DNA from: Promicromonospora citrea
Lineage (GTDB): Bacteria; Actinomycetota; Actinomycetes; Actinomycetales; Cellulomonadaceae
DNA length: 32,188 bases
NCBI RefSeq assembly: GCF_013004695.1
Contig: NZ_JABEMG010000046.1
Coordinates: 1-32,188, forward strand
Reading direction: 5' to 3'
Positions 16,101-23,812 of the stretch are shown in pieces. The stretch's first letter is position 1. Each line of letters begins with the position of its first letter. The notes beneath the pieces were generated by a model. It made no database searches. It was not told the origin of the DNA and worked only from the letters and a program-made list of their open reading frames with translations. A program made the position numbers and the translations under genes.

Positions 16101-16216
16101 TCCGTGGGCGGCACGCTGGCGCAGCGCCCCGCCCCCGTCAATTCATCACGGGTCGTGCGACCGAAAGCGATCGCGCCGGCCCGGGCTCAGGCCGTGAAGA
16201 GCTCGTCAGCGCTCGA

Positions 16217-16807
16217 TCACGAGCCGACCTCACGCAGCGCGCGCACCACCCGCTCGACGTCGTCGACCGTCCGCCGCGGTGCGGCGGTGTACCGGGGCGC
16301 GACGGCGAGAGCGACGTCGCCGTCCGTGATCGAGGCGGCCGGCCACGTCCGCCGGCCTGCGGTCACGGTCCCCGCCGTCGCGTGCACGTCGGCCGGCCGC
16401 GCCGACCAGCGCTCCTGGGCGCCGTCGGGGCCGATCCACAGCTCGACCCGGTCACGGAGTATCATGAGAGCGCCCGGGCTCCCGCCGACGGCGAGGTGCC
16501 CGGCCGTCGGCAGGCCCAGCGTCTCTCCCACGGCCCGCGACCGCGCCAGCGCGACCACCGGCACGACCGTTCCGCCGGGCCGCGTGCCGGAGACCCGCGC
16601 CGCCACGATGCCGGCCTGCCGGTGCTGGATCCGGTCCACCAGGAACAGCATGGCGACCGGCACGAGCACCAGCACGGCCACGAGCACGACGCGCGACCAG
16701 TCCCCGAAGACGGGCGGCAGCAGCGTCAGTCCGGCGATCAGCGCGACGAGGACCACCGTTCCCGCCACTGCCATCCGCCGAGCCGTCCAGAAGAAGTTCG
16801 ACCGCAT
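16217..16807 (-). CDS. Small membrane protein, paralogue of the 11057-11686 gene
   Basis: A 196-residue protein starting MRSNFFWTARRM, with two membrane helices (about residues 12-32 and 37-55) and a beta-rich cytoplasmic domain containing GGSPGALMILRDRVELWIG, RWSARPADV and LAVAPRYTAAPRRTVDDVE. It aligns along its length with the product of 11057-11686. Both genes have GGAGG spaced the same way before the start, supporting the ATG at 16807. Function is unknown. It is divergent from the 16954 gene. The 163 bp between its stop and the GH6 start hold only the inverted repeat described there. Confidence 0.75.
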   Translation of the reverse strand: MRSNFFWTARRMAVAGTVVLVALIAGLTLLPPVFGDWSRVVLVAVLVLVPVAMLFLVDRIQHRQAGIVAARVSGTRPGGTVVPVVALARSRAVGETLGLPTAGHLAVGGSPGALMILRDRVELWIGPDGAQERWSARPADVHATAGTVTAGRRTWPAASITDGDVALAVAPRYTAAPRRTVDDVERVVRALREVGS

Positions 16808-16953
16808 CCGTGCCTCCCCCGTCCCTGCGGGCAGTCTGCCATCGGGCCGACGCTCGCCACCAGGAAAGACACCCCCATCACACCCATTGCCGTGCGCAGC
16901 GACCCAGCCCTGGTAGACATGCCACCGGCACCACAGCGAAAGGGGTAGCACGG

Positions 16954-17370
16954 ATGCAGGACGTCAGGTCCCTGCGGGCGTGGGTTTGGGTCATCGCCGT
17001 CCTCGGCTATCTGATCCTTCCGGTCGTCGCGTTCTTCTCGCTCCTGGGCATCGGCCTGGGCGACCTCGTGCAGGCCGGCGGCCCCCCGGGGGGTGTCGCC
17101 GGGGTCGGCGTGTTCGTGATCCCGGTGCTGACCTGGGTGATCACCGTGGCTCTGCACCGCGAGCGTCGCACGCACGGCGACACGGCGCGGGACGGCGTCG
17201 TCCTGAACTGGATCGGCGGGGTGCTGGTGGCGGGGCTCGTCGTCGGGACGGTGGGCTCGTACGTGGTGCCGCGCGCCGTCGAGTACCTGGAGAGCCACGA
17301 GCGCGCGAGCGTCGCGGTCGGTGCGCAGGAGCGTCCCGGGGGCGCTCCCGGTGAGGGCGTCACCGTCTGA
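16954..17370 (+). CDS. Small three-helix membrane protein
   Basis: A 138-residue protein with three predicted membrane helices (about residues 10-33, 47-67 and 84-104), a short RRTHGDTARDG loop and a charged C-terminus. No family was recognised. The ATG at 16954 follows an AAGGGG box. It converges with the MerR gene, overlapping its 3' end by 11 bp. Confidence 0.65.
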   Translation: MQDVRSLRAWVWVIAVLGYLILPVVAFFSLLGIGLGDLVQAGGPPGGVAGVGVFVIPVLTWVITVALHRERRTHGDTARDGVVLNWIGGVLVAGLVVGTVGSYVVPRAVEYLESHERASVAVGAQERPGGAPGEGVTV

Positions 17371-17713
17371 CGCCCTCCCGCCCCAGGAAGTCCACCAGCA
17401 CCTGCCGTGTCTGGCCGAGCTCCGTGAGCTGCCGGTCGACGTCGTCCAGCATCTCGGCGACCTTCTCCCGCGCCACGGCGTGGTCCTCGGCGGACGCGGT
17501 GCGCGACGCGCAGGCCAGGAGCGCCCGCACCTTCTCCTGCGGGAACCCCATCTGGAACATCATGCGGACGGTGCGCGCGGTGTCGACGGCGCTCTCGTCG
17601 TACTGCCGGTACCCGTTGGGGGCGCGGGTCGCGGGGAGCAGCCCGAGCTCCTCGTAGTACCGCAGCAGCCGCGGGCTGACCCCGCTGTGTGCGCTCAGCT
17701 CGCTGATGATCAT
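17360..17713 (-). CDS. MerR family transcriptional regulator
   Basis: A 117-residue regulator beginning MIISELSAHSGVSPRLLRYY, the MerR winged helix-turn-helix, then EELGLLPATRAPNGYRQY and the dimerisation helix (EDHAVAREKVAEMLDDVDRQL). The metal-binding cysteines of MerR/CueR are absent; the lone Cys in LLACASR is not in a known metal site. It probably senses a small organic effector through its short C-terminus. The ATG at 17713 has GGAG 6 nt upstream; the upstream ATG at 17740 would lie inside the promoter palindrome. It is divergent from the esterase gene, whose promoter has the long spacer that MerR proteins distort, so control of that gene is very likely. Confidence 0.9.
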   Translation of the reverse strand: MIISELSAHSGVSPRLLRYYEELGLLPATRAPNGYRQYDESAVDTARTVRMMFQMGFPQEKVRALLACASRTASAEDHAVAREKVAEMLDDVDRQLTELGQTRQVLVDFLGREGVRR

Positions 17714-17729
17714 CGCGCGCTCCGTCCTC

Positions 17730-17760
17730 TTGACCCTCACACCATGTGAGACTTTAGCGT
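17730..17760 (+). promoter_or_regulatory. MerR-type promoter with operator in 19-bp spacer
   Basis: TTGACC (17730-17735) and TAGCGT (17755-17760) are 19 bp apart, the overlong spacing of MerR-activated promoters. The spacer contains the perfect inverted repeat CTCACA-CCA-TGTGAG (17736-17750). The -10 is followed by 6 nt and the ATG at 17767, so the esterase transcript should be leaderless. Confidence 0.7.
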
Positions 17761-17766
17761 TCCCGC

Positions 17767-18675
17767 ATGACCACCAGCACCCGCCTCGAGCTCGACGTCG
17801 ACGGCCGCACCCGCACGCTCGACGTCGTCACCGGGCCGGACACCGGACCGCGCACAGCATCCCGCCCGCTCGTCCTCGTGCTCCACGGCTCGCGCCAGTC
17901 CGGCGCCACCCACCGCGCCTTCACCGGCGCCGGCTACGACCGGCTGGCGACCGAGCACGGCGCCGTCGTCGCCTACCTCGACGGGTACCGCGGCAACTGG
18001 AACGACGCGCGCCGCGAGAGCACGTTCCCTGCACGCCGGGAGAACGTCGACGACGTCGGCTTCGTGCGCGGCGTCGTCGCGCACCTGGCCGCCACGCGCG
18101 ACGTCGACCCCGGGCGGGTGCACGCCGTCGGCTACTCGAACGGCGGGCAGATGGTGCTGCGCCTGCTGCACGAGGCGCCGGACCTGCTCGCGGGCGCCGC
18201 GGTCGTGGCGGCGACCATGCCGACGCCGGAGAGCTTCCTCGCCCCGACGCCCGCGCGCGCACCGCACCCGGTCCCGATCCTGCTGGTGCACGGCACGAAG
18301 GACCCGGTCGTCCCCTACGCCGGCGGCCGCTTCCCGGCGTTCACGCGGCGCGTCTTCCACGTCGACGGCACGGCGCTGTCCGCGCCGGAGACGGCCCGTT
18401 ACCTCGCCCGCCGCAACGGGATCACGGCCGAGCCGACCCACCGGATGCGCACGGCGCGCGACCGCGGCACCTGGATCGAGCAGACCGACTTCCGGCAGGA
18501 CGACCTGCCTCCCGTACGGCTGCTCACCGTCCACGGCGGCGGCCACACGGTGCCCGGCCCGGGGCGGCAGCCGTTCGTCGTCGGGCGGACGGCGCGCACC
18601 CTCGCCACCGCGGACGCCGTCGCCGAGCACCTGGGCCTCGCCGCCGACCGCGAGCGACGCCGCACGTCACGATGA
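17767..18675 (+). CDS. LpqC-like alpha/beta-hydrolase esterase
   Basis: A 302-residue alpha/beta hydrolase of the PHB-depolymerase/feruloyl-esterase-like group (COG3509 type). Motifs are VLVLHGSRQSG (oxyanion region), YLDGYRGNWNDARRE, the nucleophile elbow GYSNGG (about residue 120), VHGTKDPVVPY with the acid, and HGGGHTVPG with the catalytic His. There is no signal peptide, so the enzyme is probably cytoplasmic and acts on a small ester or polyester fragment. It is translated from the start of a leaderless message under a MerR-type promoter. The natural substrate is unknown. Confidence 0.88.
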   Translation: MTTSTRLELDVDGRTRTLDVVTGPDTGPRTASRPLVLVLHGSRQSGATHRAFTGAGYDRLATEHGAVVAYLDGYRGNWNDARRESTFPARRENVDDVGFVRGVVAHLAATRDVDPGRVHAVGYSNGGQMVLRLLHEAPDLLAGAAVVAATMPTPESFLAPTPARAPHPVPILLVHGTKDPVVPYAGGRFPAFTRRVFHVDGTALSAPETARYLARRNGITAEPTHRMRTARDRGTWIEQTDFRQDDLPPVRLLTVHGGGHTVPGPGRQPFVVGRTARTLATADAVAEHLGLAADRERRRTSR

Positions 18676-18719
18676 GGCGGCGCGCGTCGCAACTCCCCTG
18701 GTCGGACGCCGTCTGACCC

Positions 18720-18725
18720 TAGGAT
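18720..18725 (+). promoter_or_regulatory. -10 box TAGGAT, leaderless start of YdcF-like gene
   Basis: TAGGAT is followed by exactly 6 nt and the GTG at 18732, the same geometry as at the esterase gene. No Shine-Dalgarno is visible. Confidence 0.6.
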
Positions 18726-18731
18726 CGACCC

Positions 18732-19757
18732 GTGCCGGGCTTTTTCACCCTCCTGTTCGCCGTCCTGGGCCTCGTGCTCGCCTACCGCGACCCGCGCCGC
18801 CTCCTGCCCGGGGTGCTGCTCGGGCTCGCCGCGACGTCGCTCGTCGCGTGGGTGGTCAGATCCGTGCTCGAGCTCGGGGCCGCCCTCGCGGGGTTCGACG
18901 ACACGACCCGGAACATCGTGGGCGGCGTGCTCATGCTCGCCGTCCCGGTGCTGGCAGGTCTCGGCCTGGGCGTCGCGCTCGTGCTCAACGGGGTGACGAT
19001 GCTGCGCCGCGAGCGCCGCACCCTCGGCAACACGCTGTCGCTCATCGCGGGTGTCGGTGTGCTGGGCGTCATCGGCGCGGGGCTGGTGTCGGTGCTGACG
19101 GGCTGGTTGCTGCCCGCTGTCGTGCTGCTGCTGTTCGCGGCCCCGATCGGGTACGTGGGGTTCGCGTTCGCGGTGTTCCTCGCCTGGTCGCTGGTGTACG
19201 CGCGGGTCGCGCGGCTGGCTCCTCCCCCGGCGGCCGTCGTCGTGCTGGGGTCGGGGCTGATCGGGGGCCGGGTGCCGCCGCTGCTCGCGCAGCGGGTGGC
19301 GCTGGGGGTCGAGGTGCAGGGCGGCGAGCGCCGTCCGGTGCTGGTGCTGTCCGGCGGGCAGGGGCCGGACGAGCCGCGCAGCGAGGGCGAGGCGATGGCG
19401 GAGCACGCGCGCGGGCTGGGCGCGCCGGACGAGGGCGTGCTGGTGGAGGGCGCGTCCCGGACGACGGAGCAGAACCTGCGCTACTCGCGGACGCTCCTGG
19501 CGGACGCCGGCGTCGAGGGCCCGCTGCTGGCCGTCACCAACGACTACCACGCGTTCCGTGCCGCGACACTGCTGCGCCGGCTGGGCATCGCGGGGCACGC
19601 GATCGGTGCGCGCACGGCCCGGTACTACCTGCCGAGCGCGCTGCTGCGGGAGTTCATCGCCCTGCTGCGCGACCACCGGATGCTCAACGCCGTCGCGCTC
19701 GGGCTGCTCATGCTGCCGACGCTCGCGTTCGTGGTGCTCTCCCTGCTGCGGCTCTGA
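18732..19757 (+). CDS. YdcF/SanA-like DUF218 membrane protein
   Basis: A 341-residue protein. The N-terminal 160 residues form about five membrane helices. A DUF218 domain follows (about 165-300): AAVVVLGSGLIGGRVPPLL, VLVLSGGQGPDEPRSEGEAM, VEGASRTTEQNLRYSRTLLA and TNDYHAFRAATLLRRLG. A further helix closes the C-terminus (LGLLMLPTLAFVVLSLL). The family includes ElyC and SanA, involved in envelope carbon-lipid and cell-wall maintenance, but the enzymatic activity is not settled. The GTG start is supported by the TAGGAT box 6 nt upstream. Confidence 0.88.
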   Translation: MPGFFTLLFAVLGLVLAYRDPRRLLPGVLLGLAATSLVAWVVRSVLELGAALAGFDDTTRNIVGGVLMLAVPVLAGLGLGVALVLNGVTMLRRERRTLGNTLSLIAGVGVLGVIGAGLVSVLTGWLLPAVVLLLFAAPIGYVGFAFAVFLAWSLVYARVARLAPPPAAVVVLGSGLIGGRVPPLLAQRVALGVEVQGGERRPVLVLSGGQGPDEPRSEGEAMAEHARGLGAPDEGVLVEGASRTTEQNLRYSRTLLADAGVEGPLLAVTNDYHAFRAATLLRRLGIAGHAIGARTARYYLPSALLREFIALLRDHRMLNAVALGLLMLPTLAFVVLSLLRL

Positions 19758-19838
19758 CGTCGCGTCCGGGCAGGGAATGCGCGGCCCCGGCCTGCGGGTT
19801 CGTCTCTACGACGAGCCCCCGAGCCGAAAGAGCACCCC

Positions 19839-20807
19839 ATGCGCATCTCGCTCCTCGACCGCACCCGCACCCGCGTGGGCGAGTCGGACGCCGACGCGGT
19901 CGCCGGGACGATCGAGCGGGCCGGACGCGCCGAACGCCTGGGGCTGCACCGGTTCTGGGTGGCCGAGCACCACTCCGTGCCGGGCATCGCGAGCGCCGCG
20001 CCCACCGTGCTGCTCGCCGCGATCGGCGCGCGGACCCGCACGATCCGGATCGGCACGGGCGGCGTCATGCTGCCGAACCACACGCCGCTGGTCGTCGCGG
20101 AGCAGGTCCGCCTGCTCGAGGCGCTGTACCCCGGGCGGGTCGACGTCGGTATCGGGGCGTCCCTCGCATTCAAGTCCGCCATCCGGCGGGCCCTGGGCCG
20201 TACGACGCTCGACCCGCAGGAGCACGAGCGCGCGGTCGAGGAGCTGCGGGCCTACCTGCACGGCGGGTCCGACGACGACGTCGTCGCCAAGCCGCACGTC
20301 GCCGCCCCGCCGCTGTTCGTCCTGGCGATCAAGAGCGGCCTCGGGCTCGCGGCCCGGCTCGGGCTGCCCGCGGTCATCGGCGGGCCGCTGCTGCACGACA
20401 CGGCGGCGGCCCGGGCGTACGCGCGGGACTTCCGCCCCAGCCCCGGGGTGCCCGAGCCGTACCTGGTGGCGAGCGTCGACGTCGCGGTCGCCGCGACCGC
20501 GGAGCGCGCCCGCGACCTGCTGCTCCCGGAGGTCTGGGCGCTGGCCAGCTCGCGCGAGAGCGGCGGGTTCACCGCGCTGCGCCCGGTCGAGGAGGTGCGG
20601 CGTCTGGTCGGCGGGGCGAGCCCGAAGGTACGGGAGTCGGTCGAGCGCGGGCTGGGGTCGGTGGTCGCGGGGACGCCCGACGAGGTCGCGGACGCGGTCG
20701 CCGCGCTGGCCGAGCGCACGGGGGCGGCCGAGATCATGGCCACGACCAGCACGTACGACCGCGGCGACCTGGCCGAGGCGGACGAGGCGCTGGCGGGGCT
20801 GCGGTAG
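19839..20807 (+). CDS. LLM-class flavin-dependent oxidoreductase
   Basis: A 322-residue luciferase-like monooxygenase (TIM barrel). Signatures are RISLLDRTRTRVGES at the start, LGLHRFWVAEHHSVPGIAS, ARTRTIRIGTGGVMLPNH and VVAEQVRLLEALYPGRVDVG. These are typical of the MsnO8/YhbW branch, which binds FMNH2 or F420. The substrate is unknown. It stands alone, converging on the sigma-factor gene with 6 bp between stops. A weak AAAGAG precedes the ATG. The 81 bp upstream contain a TACGAC sequence but no convincing promoter. Confidence 0.92.
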   Translation: MRISLLDRTRTRVGESDADAVAGTIERAGRAERLGLHRFWVAEHHSVPGIASAAPTVLLAAIGARTRTIRIGTGGVMLPNHTPLVVAEQVRLLEALYPGRVDVGIGASLAFKSAIRRALGRTTLDPQEHERAVEELRAYLHGGSDDDVVAKPHVAAPPLFVLAIKSGLGLAARLGLPAVIGGPLLHDTAAARAYARDFRPSPGVPEPYLVASVDVAVAATAERARDLLLPEVWALASSRESGGFTALRPVEEVRRLVGGASPKVRESVERGLGSVVAGTPDEVADAVAALAERTGAAEIMATTSTYDRGDLAEADEALAGLR

Positions 20808-20813
20808 CCGCCG

Positions 20814-22640
20814 TCAGCGCGCGGGGTCCTCCACGCGGGCCCGGTGCAGCTGCGGTTCGGCACCTCCGGGAACCGTGGTCGTCCAGGCCACGCCCGCCCC
20901 CGCCACCCCGACGTCGACCGTCCTGCCCGGAAGCCGGTACGGGCGGCCGCCGACCAGCACGTACCCGGTCGTCCCGTCCGTCCAGGCGACGAGGCTCCGG
21001 TCGACGTCGAGACCCGTCGGCTCGGCCTCCAGCTCGACGACCGTCACCGTCCGCGACGCCCGGTCGAGCACGTACAGGTCGCTGCCGAGCGCCCAGGCGA
21101 GCGTCTGCTCGGAAGCCGCCAGGGAGGACACCGTCTCGGTGCCGTACCCGCCGGCGGGCGGAAAGCCGACCGTGGGCCGCACCACGTCGGCGTCCGCCTG
21201 GCCGCCGAGGTCGAGGCCTGTGCGGACGTCGTTCGTCGCCCACTCGACGCCGTCGGGCGTGGCGGCGAACGCGGTCGTGTCGGCGACGACCGTCCGGGCG
21301 GCGCCGGTGTCCAGCCGGATCCGGGACTGCACCGCCTGCCCCTGGCCGACGTCCCGCCGCAGGTGCAGGTACTCACCGCTGAGCCCGATGCGGTGGTCGA
21401 CCGGCACGGGCTGCTCGTCCGACTCCACGAGCGTGCGCACCTCGGGGTCGTGCACGTCGTCGATCACCCGGACCGCCCACGGCGACAGGACGCTCTCGGG
21501 GCTTGCCACCTCCAGCCACGCCAGCCGGTCGCCCTGGCGCACGACGTGCACGATCTCGGCGTCGTGGCCGGCGAGACGCCCGTTGTGCGCCACCGAGCTC
21601 TCCCCGGTCCTGTCGAGGAGCCGGAGCACCAGCATCCGGTCGGGGTAGGGGTCCGAGCCGCGGAGCGCCCCCGCGAGCTCGAGGATCTGCACCACGGAGC
21701 CGTCCGGTTCCAACGTGCCCGTCAGCCCGGTCGACGCGGGCGAGCGGGACAGGTCGTCGACCACCGTCTCGTCGACCAGGATCCCGGCCGCGGCCGACGG
21801 TGCCGTCGCCACGTCGAGCCGGACCGGGCACCAGGCCTCCAGCCAGGACGGCTCGGCCCGCCCTGCGCAGGTTCGCGGGGCGGCGTCGGACTCGCCGTCG
21901 GGCCGCTCCAGGCCCACGAGCGAGCGGAACCACTCGCTCCCCGGGAGCGCGACGGGCCCGATGCCCGGGACCGACACGGGCCCGGCCAGGAAGAACGCGA
22001 CGAGCAGCGCTGCGACGCCACCGAGCGCGGCCTGCGCCGTGCGACGACGGCGCAGCGCCCTCCGGCTCCCGGTGAGCGTCTCGCCCGCGTCGCGGGCCGG
22101 CACCGGGATGTCCGCGAGGTCGGCGCGCTCGAGGATCGCGCGCAGGTTCTCCAGGCCGCGTGCGTTCGCCGACTTCACCGTGCCCACCGTCCGTCCCAGC
22201 TCGTCGGCGACCTGCGCCTCGGTCAGATCCAGCAGGTGGCGCATGACCACCACCCGGCGCTGCTGCACCGGGAGCTGCGCGAGCGCCCGCACGAGCTCGT
22301 CCCGTACCGCGACACGGGCCGCGTGGTCGGGGGTGTCGGGGAGCCCGATCGCGTCGTCCCCGGGCAGGTCCGTGCGGTGGGTCCGGCGCCACGTGTCGGT
22401 GCGCAGGTTCACGAGGACACGGCGCGCGTAGGCGCGCGGCTCCGTCCGCACCGCGTGCCACGACCGGTAGGTGCGCTCGAACGTGCCCTGCACGAGGTCC
22501 TCGGCACGGTAGGCGTCACCGCACAGCAGGTAGGCGGTGCGGAAGAGGTACGGCCGCACCTCCTGTACGAACGCGACGAACTCCTCGTCCCGTGACCGGA
22601 CCACACGGACCTCGGCCCGCTCGGTGACATCGATGCTCAT
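20814..22640 (-). CDS. ECF sigma factor fused to membrane helix and extracytoplasmic domain
   Basis: A 608-residue protein. Residues 20-85 are sigma region 2 (FVQEVRPYLFRTAYLLCGD, YRAEDLVQGTFERTY), and 113-168 are region 4 (LPVQQRRVVVMRHLLDLT, QVADELGRTVGTVKSANARG), as in the SigE-family ECF factors of actinobacteria. A basic stretch RRALRRRR precedes one membrane helix at about 204-222. The remaining 385 residues would lie outside the membrane and show blade-like beta repeats (GDRLAWLEVASP, GVEWATNDVRTG, TLAWALGSDLYVLD, RSLVAWTDGTTGYVL). The sensor and sigma factor are thus one chain, and proteolytic release may be needed. The ATG at 22640 is used; a GTG at 22649 with AGGGGG upstream is the alternative. 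No anti-sigma gene is adjacent. Confidence 0.88.
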   Translation of the reverse strand: MSIDVTERAEVRVVRSRDEEFVAFVQEVRPYLFRTAYLLCGDAYRAEDLVQGTFERTYRSWHAVRTEPRAYARRVLVNLRTDTWRRTHRTDLPGDDAIGLPDTPDHAARVAVRDELVRALAQLPVQQRRVVVMRHLLDLTEAQVADELGRTVGTVKSANARGLENLRAILERADLADIPVPARDAGETLTGSRRALRRRRTAQAALGGVAALLVAFFLAGPVSVPGIGPVALPGSEWFRSLVGLERPDGESDAAPRTCAGRAEPSWLEAWCPVRLDVATAPSAAAGILVDETVVDDLSRSPASTGLTGTLEPDGSVVQILELAGALRGSDPYPDRMLVLRLLDRTGESSVAHNGRLAGHDAEIVHVVRQGDRLAWLEVASPESVLSPWAVRVIDDVHDPEVRTLVESDEQPVPVDHRIGLSGEYLHLRRDVGQGQAVQSRIRLDTGAARTVVADTTAFAATPDGVEWATNDVRTGLDLGGQADADVVRPTVGFPPAGGYGTETVSSLAASEQTLAWALGSDLYVLDRASRTVTVVELEAEPTGLDVDRSLVAWTDGTTGYVLVGGRPYRLPGRTVDVGVAGAGVAWTTTVPGGAEPQLHRARVEDPAR

Positions 22641-22649
22641 GTCCCCCAC

Positions 22650-22674
22650 GACGCACCCCCTGCCCGGAAGGTTG
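22650..22674 (-). promoter_or_regulatory. Possible ECF-type promoter of the sigma gene
   Basis: On the minus strand CAACC (22674-22670), 16 bp, CGTC (22653-22650) resembles an ECF -35/-10 pair. The predicted start lies within a few bases of the ATG at 22640. It would fit autoregulation by the encoded sigma factor. Confidence 0.35.
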
Positions 22675-22823
22675 AGCCGGGTCCTCGATCCCCCCGGGCC
22701 GACGGGTGGCGGGTCCCAGGGTGCCACCGCCTTCGGCCTTGCGAGCGCCGGGCACCCACTCTCGGTTACCGTCTCCCCTTGGCCGGCGGAGGCCGGTCGA
22801 GGGCTGATGCGAGGGGGTTCGCT

Positions 22824-23660
22824 GTGCGCGTCGAGACGGGGACCGGGACGACTGCCGGGGCGCCGGGGGCGCCCAACACCGACTTCTCCGCCTTCGTGAA
22901 GCCGAGCACGTTCCCCTGGGCGCAGACCCAGCGCGTGGTCGACGCGGTGGCCCGGCTGGAGATCGAACGGTCGAGGGTCGCGCGGGCGGTCGAGCTCAAC
23001 CAGCCGGTCGCGGCACGCCTCATCGGCCGGGGCCCTGCCGAGATCAACGGCGCCCTCGCCGAGGCCGCGGGCTCCTGGCGCATGCTCGAGTCGATCTGCC
23101 GCACCGGCTCGGTCGAGCAGCTCCGGGTGAGCCTGCCGAACAACGCGTACTTCATGGAGCGCGGCATGCGGATGATCAGCATCTGGAACCGCTCGGGCCT
23201 GGACGCGGACGCCCGCCTCATGCTCTCCGGGGAGGACCCGAGCGTCTACTACTTCGCGTTCGCGCCCCTGCAGATGAAGATCATCGACGGCGTCAGCGTG
23301 CTGCTCGAGGGACCCGTGGTCCAGGGCCAACGCACCGTCATGGACGTGCGTGACACCGCCTGCCTCACCGCGGCACGCGCCTACTGGGACGCCGTCGTCG
23401 ACACCATGTACCCCTGCGAGGCGGAGACCGCCGTCCTCACCGAGCTGACCCCGCGCCAGCGCCGCATCGTGACCCTCATGCTCACCAGCTCCACCGACGA
23501 GGAGATCGCCGACAAGCTCGGGCTCAGCGTGCGCACCGTGCGCTCCGACATCGCGACGGTCCTCGACCTCCTCGACGCGCCCACCCGCTTCGTCGCGGGC
23601 GTCCGCCTGCGCGAGCGGCTCAGCATCGCGGGGCCGCACGCCGGGGCGCCACCGGCCTGA
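22824..23660 (+). CDS. LuxR-type HTH regulator with PLD-like sensor domain
   Basis: A 278-residue regulator. The C-terminal LuxR/GerE helix-turn-helix is clear (LTPRQRRIVTLMLTSSTDEE, then IADKLGLSVRTVRSDIATVL, about residues 213-252). The middle region (LRVSLPNNAYFMERGMRMIS, then DADARLMLSGED and MKIIDGVSVLLEGP) resembles the phospholipase-D-like effector domain of TrmB-type and streptomycete LuxR regulators. There is no receiver domain, so it senses something other than a histidine-kinase signal. The GTG at 22824 follows GAGGGGG by 6 nt. It is divergent from the sigma gene and directly precedes the secreted cassette, making it the likely local regulator. Confidence 0.85.
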   Translation: MRVETGTGTTAGAPGAPNTDFSAFVKPSTFPWAQTQRVVDAVARLEIERSRVARAVELNQPVAARLIGRGPAEINGALAEAAGSWRMLESICRTGSVEQLRVSLPNNAYFMERGMRMISIWNRSGLDADARLMLSGEDPSVYYFAFAPLQMKIIDGVSVLLEGPVVQGQRTVMDVRDTACLTAARAYWDAVVDTMYPCEAETAVLTELTPRQRRIVTLMLTSSTDEEIADKLGLSVRTVRSDIATVLDLLDAPTRFVAGVRLRERLSIAGPHAGAPPA

Positions 23661-23666
23661 CCGGCG

Positions 23667-23686
23667 GGTTGCAGGATCCTGCAACC
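23667..23686. promoter_or_regulatory. 20-bp perfect palindrome after the LuxR-type gene
   Basis: GGTTGCAGGATCCTGCAACC is completely self-complementary and begins 7 bp after the regulator stop codon, 127 bp before the pseudoprotease start. A loopless palindrome suits a dimeric regulator site better than a terminator, and the adjacent LuxR-type protein is a natural candidate. Confidence 0.45.
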
Positions 23687-23730
23687 TGTCTCCCCGTCTC
23701 TACGGCACGCTCCGGCACAGGTCGGGGCCA

Positions 23731-23768
23731 GGTCACCTCCGTGCGCACCTCTGCGCGCTGAGGTGACC
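23731..23768. promoter_or_regulatory. Hairpin/inverted repeat before the secreted cassette
   Basis: GGTCACCTC (23731-23739) is perfectly complementary to 23760-23768, and a second stem (GTGCGCA/TGCGCGC type) forms inside. It ends 44 bp before the pseudoprotease ATG, so it would lie in the promoter or 5' leader. Confidence 0.45.
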
Positions 23769-23812
23769 GCCGGGGGCACCGACCTTCTTCCTCCCCAGAC
23801 GAAGGAACGTGC

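Noticed and set aside
18848-21382. Plus-strand open frame of 844 residues
   Set aside because: Arg/Gly/Ala-rich shadow of the YdcF-like, flavin oxidoreductase and sigma genes; its residues carry no family motif.
20814-23684. Sigma factor extended to a 956-residue protein
   Set aside because: Upstream of 22640 the frame is antisense to the LuxR-type gene and lacks any domain. The sigma region starts normally at 22640.
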